From contig NC_058059.1 in the NCBI RefSeq assembly GCF_020085105.1, forward strand, positions 27,445,971-27,509,970: 64,000 bases of DNA, in the 5' to 3' direction. The DNA is from Siniperca chuatsi (Eukaryota > Chordata > Actinopteri > Centrarchiformes > Sinipercidae). A program made the translations under genes and the position numbers. Position 1 is the first letter of the stretch. Each line of letters opens with the position of its first letter. Of this stretch, positions 35,777 through 44,920 are shown in pieces. The notes under the pieces were generated by a model. The model was not told where the DNA came from, searched no databases, and was given only the letters and a program-made list of their open reading frames with translations.

Positions 35777-37111
35777 AAGACGTCCTCTCCCAGCGTTCTG
35801 CCCAGGACCAGAAACTACATCCCTGTATGTTCTTCTCTCACATACTATGACATTGGGAATCGTGAACTGTTAGCAGATAAGCTAGTCCTAGAGGTGTAGA
35901 GGCATTGGTTGGATGAGGCTGTCTGGACAGACCTCGAAGAGTCTGAAATATATTTGCATTGCCAAACGTCTGACCTCCTGCCAGGCCAGTTGGTCCTGCT
36001 CCCAGTGGTTGCCCTATAAACTTACTTTTTGTCCCAGCTCACCTTTGCAGGTCCTCCAGTGGGGATACTCTTCTCACTTTGCCTGCCATCCTGCGTTGGG
36101 ACGCATGCTGGCTCTCCTGCAGCAACGTTTCTGGTGGTCCTCGATGGAGCAGGACACGTAGGAATTTGTTGCTGCTTGACCTGTTCCCAGCATAAGAGCT
36201 CCCTCCAGGCCCCCGCTGGACTTCGCCAACTGCTACCTGTTCCCCATCGAACCTGATCTCACATCTCTCTGGACTGCACATTTAATTCCTCTGCCCAATT
36301 TACCCACTGCTAAAGAAACAGCTGAACTCATGCTCCAACACGTTTTTTGCCTTCTTGGCCTCCCCAGGGACATAGTCTGACCGGGGGCCTCGATTCACCT
36401 CTCCTTTTTGGAAGGAATTACACTGCCTTTTAGGTGCCACCAACAGCCTTTCATCTGGGTTCCATCCTCAATCCAATGGCCCAACAGAATGTATGAACCA
36501 GGAGACAGAGATGGTCCTCTGGTGCATGTCTTCCCACAACTCCGCCTACTGGTCCAAACAACTGTGGGTGGAATATGCACACAACACCCTTCCCACCTCT
36601 GCTACTAGACTATCCCCCTTCCAGTGCTCCTATGGCTTCCAACCTCCACTCTTCCCCAAACTATAGAAGGAGGCCAGCGTCCCTCTCTGTCCAGGCCTTT
36701 GTTTGCCGGTGTCGTCATACCTGGATGAGGGCCCGTGCACACTTTGCACCTCTGATCATTATCAGAGGAGTGCCAACTGATGCTGCACCCTGACCCCTCG
36801 CTATGCCCTGGGGCAGAGAGTCCGATTGGTTGTGTGGGATTTACATCTGAGGGTAGAGTCCAGGAAATTTGCTCCCTGTTTCAATGGTCCCCAAATCCAA
36901 GGTGATCACCCTGGCTGCATTCCGCCTCCAACTGCCTCTGCTTGGGAGGGGTCTTCAGTACCTGGTCAACTGGGAGGGGTACAGTCCTGAGGAGTGCTCC
37001 TGAGTTCCTGCCTAGAGCATTTTGGACCTGGCCCCTATTGAAGATTTTCATCACAACCACCTGAATCAGCCTGGAAGGACGTCAAGAGCTGTCCCCAGAG
37101 GATGGAGGTCC
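35777..37111 (+). pseudogene. Gypsy RNase H and integrase (right part of a split pol)
   Basis: RNase H removes template RNA and integrase inserts the cDNA. The plus strand reads VLSQRSAQDQKLHPCMFFS and YDIGNRELLADKLVLE (RNase H), then RHWLDEAVWTDL and, after a frameshift, SLKYICIAKRLTSCQASW. The integrase HHCC region shows HPALGRMLALLQQRFWWSSM and a CxxC in [10 protein letters not shown]. The core shows GFHPQSNGPTECMNQE and WVEYAHNTLPTSATRLSPFQ, and the tail has LVNWEGYSPEE, a chromodomain-like end. Many stops and deletions are present, including loss of most of the early core. Confidence 0.87.
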
Positions 37112-37599
37112 TGTCACAATGCCAGTCAATGTCTAGTCCTCACATTCTCTTGCCTGCTCTGTTTCCTTGCCATGTACTAACTCTCCTGTCATTTCATATC
37201 CTGCCACTCCCTTGTGCCTTGTTCCCATCATTCCCCATCACCAGACCTCCGCTGCCTACCTGCACACCTGTTCCCGCTTCCCTCATTAGCCCAATAGAAT
37301 ATATATACCGGCCCACTTCCATTCATTCTCTGCCAGTTCGTCTGTGCTTCTGCCTTAGCATTCCAGCCTTTTACTGCCTTCCTTCATTCTGCTTGTTCAA
37401 CCTCTTGCCTGCTTGTTGGACTTATGCTCCCCTGGATAACTGTTTCAATACGTCTGCCTGTTCTTCTCTGCCTGCCTGGTTTTCGACTTTTGCCTGCCCC
37501 TTACTCCTGAGTAGACATGAACTGTTACTTTTATCCTGTTAGTCTCTGAGTCATGCTTCTGGGTTCAGACCTTCAGACCTGTTACCACAGAACATTACA
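37112..37599 (+). mobile_element. Probable 3' LTR of the split gypsy element
   Basis: A purine-rich GAGGATGGAGG immediately precedes TGTCACAATGCC, as expected for plus-strand priming before a 3' LTR. Inside are AGAATATATATACCGGCCC (TATA-like, about 37300) and pyrimidine-rich stretches similar in layout to the other gypsy LTRs in the window. The end is placed at ACATTACA (37599) by analogy. Without the 5' LTR neither the end nor a target duplication can be confirmed. Confidence 0.6.
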
Positions 37600-37835
37600 G
37601 TATGGAACTTTGGTCAGATAGGCAATAATACTTCTGAATCTGAATCCTAACGCTGTAGAAACCAATTTCTGCCAGGAACAGAAAAAACAAGTGTTGTTTT
37701 AGTAGACAGGTGTGCAGGAAAATCAATCCAAGCAAGAGAAAAAGTTGAATTTGCAGTCACGGACCTTGTCTGAAACGTTGAATCTCTGTCTGCAGGAATT
37801 CAACTTATTTTCTTCTGCTAGGAAAAGAAAAATGA

Positions 37836-38814
37836 AATATAGCCGCAAGCGGCAATTCTGGGGTTCAAGCCAACACAGACCGTTAGAAATTTAAAGCTTT
37901 TGATCCTGAACCTGGTCAAATGTGGCCTAGATGTGAAAAAAGCAGTGAAATCTCCCTTTTTGCATTTTCACAAATAGAATGAATAAAATAATTTCTGATG
38001 TGTTGTGCCACACACATTCTTTTTGCCTGTGTAGCGACCCCGTAGTGGTTGATTTGAAGGAAACTTTCAGGGTATGTTTCAGATTCTTATGTTGAGATAT
38101 CCTGGACGTTTGGTGATGACTGGATAAATAAATTCTGATTTATAGTCTGATTTGTGTTATACCACGCCCATTTTTTGCATTTGTAGCGCCCCCTAGTGGT
38201 CAATTTGAATGAAACTTTCAGGGTATATTTCAGGTACTTATGTGGAAATATCCCATAAGTGTTGTGATGATTGGCCAAACTGTTGACTATGGACTATTAA
38301 TGTGCTGAGCCACGCCCCTTTTGAAGTTCATTGGTCAATATCTTGAAAATTAAATAAACAAGCTTTATAAAACTGCTGATAAGCTTCGTTCATTTGTGAT
38401 TCATCGAAAATTTGGTAGCATTCGGATCTACGGTTTAGGAGGCTATGTCAAAAATATGTTTTTCAAAAAAATCAAAATGGTCGAAAATCTAGTTAGGCGG
38501 AATTTAGTGGTCCAAGAGGCTTTTTTGTAGAGCACATTGAGCTGGACTTGTGAGAGAAATTTCAAATCATTCGGACTTACGGTGTGAGGGGCGTGGCCTG
38601 TTCAAAATTGCATTTTTGGGCCTTAATTACAGCGCCACCATGTGGGCGATTGGGCTCATATTTCTGTGGAAGCACCTGCACATCATTTCCACTTATTGGG
38701 CCAAGTGTCGTGTTTCTAACTCATTCCAGCTCAAGGGAATTTGAGCCAAAGTGGCACACAACAAATAATAATAATAAACCGGCACAAACGTAGAAGGGGC
38801 TGCAACCTCTAATA
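37836..38814 (+). repeat. Dispersed repeat beginning ATAGCCGCAAGCGGC
   Basis: It opens with a perfect short hairpin (GCCGC-AA-GCGGC, about 37842-37853) and closes with an AATAATAATAATAA run and GGGGCTGCAACCTCTAATAA. Inside, two units of about 155 bp follow each other (starting near 38035 and 38190), each with a CCCC(G/T)AGTGGT and GAAACTTTCAGGGTAT phrase. No frame has domain support. It resembles a common but poorly classified fish repeat. Confidence 0.5.
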
Positions 38815-39934
38815 AGACGTTAGGGATGATGCAAAGTGACTCAAAATTATGAAATATTATGAAATGTTGTCAAAAGTTATGAAATAATGATTTAAAAATA
38901 TGACTTTCTAAATCAAAATTCTGTTAAGTCAACACTTTTGACATTCTCAGTCAAACTAATGATATAATGTGTCCGACCCTTTGCTTAAAAGTCCCAATTC
39001 TGAGACACTATATCAAATTAAAGAGAGAGATAAGTAATAATTTTGCCTTTATTTACTAATTCAAAATTATGATAGTAGGTCAAAACTTTGACAGTTTACA
39101 TAAAAATATGAATCTAAGTTTTAATATCTCATAATATTGACTTACCATCGTAGAAAAGGTTTCAGTCGTAGTCATCTGGACACTGTTTTCAGAATCAAGA
39201 CGTTTCGGCTCCCATCCGGAAGTCATTCTCAATTGTGAAAAATTGGACGGGAACTGGAAATTTAAACTACTCTGAGTTACATAAGCCCTGCCCTCAGGAA
39301 GGAATCTGCCTGAGTATCTGTAAATAGCTAGTTTCACCTGAAACTGACCTAATAGTTTCAAGATGGCCCAGTAATCAGGCCTATTGTTCTCTGGCTGCAT
39401 CTACTTCATCACTGCTAAGTGCCTGATTAGCATGTGATAGGCGTGACCAAGGTGATAATACACTCTGATAGACTTTGGGCAGATTAAATCTCAGACCACC
39501 ATTTCTGTTCAAAGAGGGTTCTCTTTCTTCACAAAAATGGCTTCCTTGACGCCCGCTCAAACCAACTCTTCTCTCTACTAAGAATCTTCACCTCGCTGTC
39601 TTCAAATGTGTGGTTTGTAGCTTTTAAATGCAAATGCACGGCGCTCTGTAATCCTGAGTTAGCGTGTCGTCTGTGCTGATAAAGTCTTTTGTGAAGTGGC
39701 TGTTTGGTTTCGCCTATGTACCGTTCTTTGCAGTTTTCCTCACTGCACTGAATGGAGTAGACAACATTGCTCTGTTTCTGTGTGGGTAACCTGTCCTTAG
39801 GGTGAATGAGTTTCTGTCTTAAAGTGTTGCCTGGTTTAAAGAAGACAGGAACATCGTGCTGTCTAAAGATCCTTTGTAGTTTTCAGACAGTCCAGACACA
39901 TAAGGAATGGAGACACCGTTCCTTCTTGGTTCAG

Positions 39935-40617
39935 TTACACTTTTGTCCTGTTTTTGGCTCTTTTAACTTTGTTGATAGCCCAAGTAGGATAACCACAGGC
40001 TGAGAGTGCATTCTGGACATGCCTTTCCTCTTTCTTCTTCTTACCCTCTGAGCCTGTGGGCACTTCTTTGGCTCTGTGCTGTAATGTCCGGATTACACCC
40101 AGCTTGTGCTGTAGTGGATGGTGTGAGTCAAAGAGCAGGTATTGATCCGTATGTGTTGGTTTCCTGTACACTTCTATCTGGAGCTTTCCGTCCTCTCCTC
40201 TGAGAGTAGAACAATCAAGAAAGGCCAAGCGGTTCTCTTTTGCATCCTCACGCGTGAACTTGATGTTGGGGTCCACCGTATTAATATGCTCTGAGAACGC
40301 TTCCAAGTCTTGTTTCTTGATTTTCACAAAGGTGTCATCCACGTAACGGTACCAATGACTTGGTGGTGTGCCCGGAACGAGGATAATGCCTTCTTCTCAA
40401 ACTGTTCCATGTACAGGTTGGCCACAATGGGAGAGACCGGAGAGCCCATAGCACAACCGTGAATCTGTCTGTAGAAGTGTCCCCGGAATTGGAAGTAGGT
40501 TGTGTTGAGACAGATGTCTAATAGTTTACATATGTGTTCAGGTGTAAGCTTGGTCCCATGCTCCAACCTGTACATGGAACAGTTTGAGAAGAAGGCATTA
40601 TCCTCGTTCCCGGGCAC
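39935..40617 (-). pseudogene. Penelope-like reverse transcriptase, left arm
   Basis: Read leftward: LTPEHICKLLDICLNTTYFQ, GCAMGSPVSPIVANLYMEQF, then a 1-bp deletion (near 40370) that shifts the frame, then VDDTFVKIKKQDLEAFSEHI with the catalytic aspartates, and FLDCSTLRGEDGKLQIEVYR. It stops after KNRTKV. GSPVSP and YVDD are typical of Penelope-like reverse transcriptases, which are distinct from LINE and LTR enzymes. The residues before LTPEH are the complement of the other arm and not real protein. Confidence 0.88.
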
Positions 40618-41047
40618 ACCACCAAGTCATTGGTACCGTTACGTGGATGACACCTTTGTGAAAATCAAGAAACAAGACTTGGAAGCGTTCTCAGAGCATA
40701 TTAATACGGTGGACCCCAACATCAAGTTCACGCGTGAGGATGCAAAAGAGAACCGCTTGGCCTTTCTTGATTGTTCTACTCTCAGAGGAGAGGACGGAAA
40801 GCTCCAGATAGAAGTGTACAGGAAACCAACACATACGGATCAATACCTGCTCTTTGACTCACACCATCCACTACAGCACAAGCTGGGTGTAATCCGGACA
40901 TTACAGCACAGAGCCAAAGAAGTGCCCACAGGCTCAGAGGGTAAGAAGAAAGAGGAAAGGCATGTCCAGAATGCACTCTCAGCCTGTGGTTATCCTACTT
41001 GGGCTATCAACAAAGTTAAAAGAGCCAAAAACAGGACAAAAGTGTAA
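40564..41047 (+). pseudogene. Penelope-like reverse transcriptase, right arm
   Basis: Starts abruptly at NLYMEQFEKKALSSFPGTPP and continues YRYVDDTFVKIK without the frameshift of the left arm, so the catalytic YVDD block is intact. It then follows the same sequence to KNRTKV and stop. The upstream fingers and GSPVSP block are missing. The stop at 41047 lies in both arms and separates the polymerase from the endonuclease frame. Confidence 0.88.
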
Positions 41048-41049
41048 CT

Positions 41050-41605
41050 GAACCAAGAAGGAACGGTGTCTCCATTCCTTATGTGTCTGGACTGTCTGAA
41101 AAACTACAAAGGATCTTTAGACAGCACGATGTTCCTGTCTTCTTTAAACCAGGCAACACTTTAAGACAGAAACTCGTTCACCCTAAGGACAGGTTACCCA
41201 CACAGAAACAGAGCAATGTTGTCTACTCCATTCAGTGCAGTGAGGAAAACTGCAAAGAACGGTACATAGGCGAAACCAAACAGCCACTTCACAAAAAGAC
41301 TTTATCAGCACAGACGACACGCTAACTCAGGATTACAGAGCGCCGTGCATTTGCATTTAAAAGCTACAAACCACACATTTGAAGACAGCGAGGTGAAGAT
41401 TCTTAGTAGAGAGAAGAGTTGGTTTGAACGGGGCGTCAAGGAAGCCATTTTTGTGAAGAAAGAGAACCCCTCTTTGAACAGAAATGGTGGTCTGAGATTT
41501 AATCTGCCCAAAGTCTATCAGAGTGTATTATCACCTTGGTCACGCCTATCACATGCTAATCAGGCACTTAGCAGTGATGAAGTAGATGCAGCCAGAGAAC
41601 AATAG
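41050..41605 (+). pseudogene. Penelope-like GIY-YIG endonuclease, right arm
   Basis: The frame reads VSGLSEKLQRIFRQHDVPVF, KQSNVVYSIQCSEENCKERY and IGETKQPLHK, the GIY-YIG nuclease core with its Cys residues. One extra A in the A run near 41297 then shifts the frame. The left arm lacks this insertion and continues KRLYQHRR. After the shift, 41345-41605 encodes FEDSEVKILSREKSWFERGV and NPSLNRNGGLRFNLP to the final stop. The two arms complement each other's breaks. Confidence 0.86.
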
Positions 41606-41890
41606 GCCTGATTACTGGGCCATCTTGAAACTATTAGGTCAGTTTCAGGTGAAACTAGCTATTTACAGATACTCAGGCAGATTCCTTCCTGAGGGCAGGG
41701 CTTATGTAACTCAGAGTAGTTTAAATTTCCAGTTCCCGTCCAATTTTTTCACAATTGAGAATGACTTCCGGATGGGAGCCGAAACGTCTTGATTCTGAAA
41801 ACAGTGTCCAGATGACTACGACTGAAACCTTTTCTACGATAGAACACTCCTGGACGAATGAGGGACTACACCGTCTTATTGACTTACCAT

Positions 41891-42298
41891 GATTATTGAA
41901 ATTTTCGTCATTGCTAATATTTCATCTTTTTTTTTCTTTTCTTGGCGGGAATAGGCTTCCATACAAATCAAATTATACAATATGTAACATCACATTTTTT
42001 TAAATACTATAAAAATCTACATAACTTTAACAGAGAATATACTGATGAACTGATGAATGTTTTCTCCCCGCTGTGATTGAAGTGTTAAAGTTCCCGGTGT
42101 GACCAGAGAGGGCAGGAGAGTTCAGCTAATCTCTCCCCGCTGCTCTGCCTCCTCTGCTGGGCTCCAGCTCCTGCTACATCCCGCTCCCCTCCGCTCCAGC
42201 TCCAGGCTTTACCTCCAGCCTCTTAAGCTCAATGGCTCCATACTCTGCCTAGGCCTCCCTACCTCCTATCTCTCTCCAGCTGTATAGACCTACAGTGA
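41891..42298. other. Region between the Penelope-like insertion and the candidate first exon
   Basis: AT-rich up to 42060, then increasingly GC- and CT-rich with GCTCCAGCTCC-like runs from 42120. No frame has domain support. The composition change suggests approach to a promoter. Confidence 0.4.
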
Positions 42299-42788
42299 AG
42301 AGAGAGAGAGAGAGTGTTCGACTCTCCACACTCCTCCTCCCCCTCCTCTTCCGACCCTCTCCATCCGTCCTCCCCGGCAGACGGAGCAGACCTCCGGGAA
42401 GGCAGCGTGGATTTTAACCCTACCTGCATCTGTGTGAATGGGAATCAGCCGCACCGGGCAGGAGTGATGGAGACTCTGCCTTCATAGTTATTGGAACTTA
42501 TTTCTTATCCCGAAAATAAGGGAACTAACTGCGTGTGTGTCTGTTTTGGAATTGTCTTTTCTTTTTTTCTTTTTGGGATCCAAGCCCGACCGGGGAGGGT
42601 TATTTTTGGGGAGAGGAGAGGTTGTTTTACCCCCCTCTCTCCTCCTTCTCATCATCTTCCTGACCCCCCATCCTGTGGTTTGTTTTTTGTGCTTATTTAG
42701 ATTTGAATTGACAGTTGGATTCTGTGGAGGATTTGCGGGCGTTTGCTCCTGTGGTTCCTCGGGCTCATCTGGACACGAGCAGGGCAGC
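42299..42788 (+). promoter_or_regulatory. Probable 5' UTR and promoter-proximal region
   Basis: A GA run (42299-42314) is followed by CT-rich, moderately CpG-containing sequence and then GGAACTTATTTCTTATCCCG and a T-rich stretch leading to the start codon of the exon at 42789. Several short upstream open frames exist. No TATA box is obvious, as is common for broadly expressed vertebrate genes. The transcription start cannot be fixed from sequence alone. Confidence 0.4.
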
Positions 42789-42915
42789 ATGGAGCTGCTG
42801 AGGGTTGGATGTATTGGTGATGTTTGGGAGGTGCTGGTGCTGAGGAAGAGGAGGACAGGAGGACTCTACCTGCTGCTGCTCTGCTGGCTGCTGGCTGCTC
42901 ACACCACAGCGCACG
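42789..42915 (+). CDS. First coding exon with signal peptide, gene unidentified
   Basis: ATG at 42789 lies in a strong initiation context (GCAGCATGG). The 42 codons begin MELLRVGCIGDVWEVL, pass a basic stretch (LRKRRTGG), and contain a hydrophobic core (LYLLLLCWLLAAH) followed by TTAH, a typical signal peptide. The exon ends ACG|GTGAGT, a consensus donor, in phase 1. The protein would be secreted or a membrane receptor. First exons of this form, followed by a very long intron, occur in receptor families such as the insulin/IGF1 receptors, but nothing here is diagnostic. No second exon was found in the remaining 21 kb. Confidence 0.55.
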
Positions 42916-42962
42916 GTGAGTGGAAAAAAGAGAAATATATGCGTAGTTTCTGCCTCCATCCC

Positions 42963-42965
<3 letters not shown>

Positions 42966-42994
<29 letters not shown>

Positions 42995-42995
42995 G
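42966..42995. repeat. TG microsatellite
   Basis: An uninterrupted TG run of about 30 bp starting 50 bp after the putative donor site. Confidence 0.9.
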
Positions 42996-43203
42996 TTGCC
43001 GCAGACCAAAGGGGAATGACACATTTGTTGCGTCTCCTTGTTGGCTGCTGTTTAAACCTTAACCTGGGAGGACTGTCTGGCCGAGCTGAACTGGGCCTTA
43101 CTGTGTGTGATCAGGTTGGAGGCTGCAGGGTTGGACCGGCTTCTACTGGGTTTGACTGGGTTTAAATGGATTTCACTGGGCTTCAGCAGGTTTCAGCGGC
43201 TCT

Positions 43204-43978
43204 GATCATGTGTTAGACTGCTGCTTTGAGCAGGTTTTACTGAACTGAACTGGATTCTGCTGCTGTTTTACCTTCAATATCCATCAAAACAACAAATTCA
43301 CTGGGACTGATCAGGTTTAGGCTGCTGGTCTGACTGGGTTTTTACCAGACTTGGTACTACTAGGTTTGATTTGGGTTTTGTGTGTTTCATGGGGGTTTCC
43401 TGGGTTTCACCTGATTTCTGGTAGTCATGTTGGTTTTACTGGGCCAGCAGTCTGATTATGATGAGCTGGTTTGATCAGGTTCTGTGTGTTTCATGAGGCT
43501 GTGCCAGGTTTTCTCTGATTTCTATGAACCCTATCATGTGTCAGACTGCTGCTTTGAGCAGGTTTTAGTGAATCCCTCAGTTTCTGTGAGAGTGAAAGGG
43601 TTTACGGGGACAGATCAGGTTTAGGCTGCTGGGTTTGACAGTTTTTTTGTTTTGCTCTTACCAGATTTGACTAGTTTAAATGGATTTTACTGGGCTTCAT
43701 TTGCTCTGTCAGGATTTTTTGCTGCCTTAAGTTGCTTCCATGAATGATGAGGTTTGGTGGGTCTGACTTGCTTTTACCAGGTTTTGCTGGACTTTACCAG
43801 GTTTGATCTTTTTTTTAACTGTATTTGACAGGGTTTTACCATATTACACCCTCTTGATTGTTTGTTAGGCTGCTGGCAAAATGTAGTGAATCTTACTGGG
43901 TTTTGCTGCTGTTTCACCTTCAGCTTCTCTTAAAACGACTGGTTTACTGGGACCGATCGGGTTTAGGCTGCTGACTTC
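43204..43978. repeat. Three diverged tandem units of about 325 bp
   Basis: TCATGTGTTAGACTGCTGCT at 43206 recurs as TCATGTGTCAGACTGCTGCT at about 43535, and a decayed form appears near 43855. Within each unit CAGGTTTAGGCTGCTG follows (about 43311, 43616 and 43957). Between these, smaller GGGTTTTACTGG-like words recur. This is an old minisatellite with a higher-order period near 325 bp. Confidence 0.6.
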
Positions 43979-44230
43979 GGACAGATAGAGTACTTTATTA
44001 ATCCCAAAGGGAAATTTCAGTGTTACCTTCCAGAAAACACAAAAAGAAAGAAAACGCTAAGTACAAAATACTATAAAGAGAAAAAATATATAAAATAACA
44101 ACTAGAATAAAGGAAAACTTAAAGGTAGGACCATAATCTGTAAGTCTATATGTATTGAATATACGCTGTACAATGATGCCCAGTGAGGGTTTGACTGTGA
44201 TGCAGCTGCTTTTTTTGTCTGTGTAAAATT
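43979..44230 (-). mobile_element. LINE 3' UTR fragment
   Basis: GATAGAGTACTTTATTAATC then CCAAAGGGAAATTTCAGTGT is a variant of the LINE tail seen at 4180 and 32875 (ACTTTATTGATCCC...GGGGAAA). The following A-rich sequence resembles the 3' UTR in minus orientation. No coding part is attached. Confidence 0.65.
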
Positions 44231-44716
44231 TTTGCAATTATTGCTCTCATAAATATTTACTCTGTGGTCTTTTTGTGTTAGAACACAGTATTTAGAAACA
44301 AATGGCATCGGATATCCTAAAATTTGCTACCTGTCAGTTTCACTCCCTCCATCTTGCATGCTTGTATTCATCTTATATTGTATGATGCAGGTATTTAAGT
44401 CCTTGAATACACACACACACATATAACACATGTAATATATATTAACATATTATAGATAGATAGTGTTGTAAATATAATGTCTCTTCCACTGAGGAACCAG
44501 CTGATCTGAGTGGATTTTCAAAAGAATAGTTGTTTCAGTCCACTATCCCAAAGCACTGCTTAAGAATCACTTAATGTTTGTTATTTTGCTTTATGATTTT
44601 GGTTACTGAACAAACAGATCTGAGAGCTGCTGGGCTGACTCTCTCTTTATCCGAGAGTCTCTTGCTGTCAATAACTTATGTCCAAACACTTTAATTAAGC
44701 TAATTGGTGGTAGGAG

Positions 44717-44717
<1 letters not shown>

Positions 44718-44753
<36 letters not shown>

Positions 44754-44885
44754 TAGCTGCTGGATCAGCTGAGCAGTTCTCACTCAGTGTATATGTGCGT
44801 GGTTTATATTTCTTCCGCAGCTGAGCTGTAAAATCCTCTGCTGAATATTTTACTCAGACCGAGCCTTTATATGTGTGGATGCTAC

Positions 44886-44919
<34 letters not shown>
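44718..44919. repeat. Two CA microsatellites
   Basis: CA runs at 44718-44751 and 44888-44919, about 140 bp apart. Confidence 0.9.

Positions 44920-44920
<1 letters not shown>

Larger units (their letters stand above)
39137..41890. mobile_element. Penelope-like copy E: large inverted dimer, TSD 14 bp
   Basis: Two 5'-truncated Penelope-like copies are arranged head to head. The left arm (39149-40420, minus) and right arm (40564-41840, plus) are near-identical complements. The 143-bp spacer (40421-40563) is coding sequence present only in the minus copy. The right copy continues to the true 3' terminus (GACTACACCGTC, 41876) and the left one stops at CTACGAT. TATTGACTTACCAT occurs at 39137-39150 and 41877-41890, so the pair entered as one insertion. 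Each arm encodes part of the reverse transcriptase and the GIY-YIG endonuclease. Confidence 0.93.

Noticed and set aside
40502..40563. Upstream extension of the right-arm reverse transcriptase frame
   Set aside because: These codons are the complement of the left copy's coding strand. The real right arm starts at 40564.
41755..41876. Possible hammerhead ribozyme in the Penelope-like 3' region
   Set aside because: Penelope-like elements can carry hammerhead motifs, and GTCCAG and CTGGAC here could pair, but the conserved CTGATGA core reads CAGATGA and the second stem and cleavage triplet do not line up.
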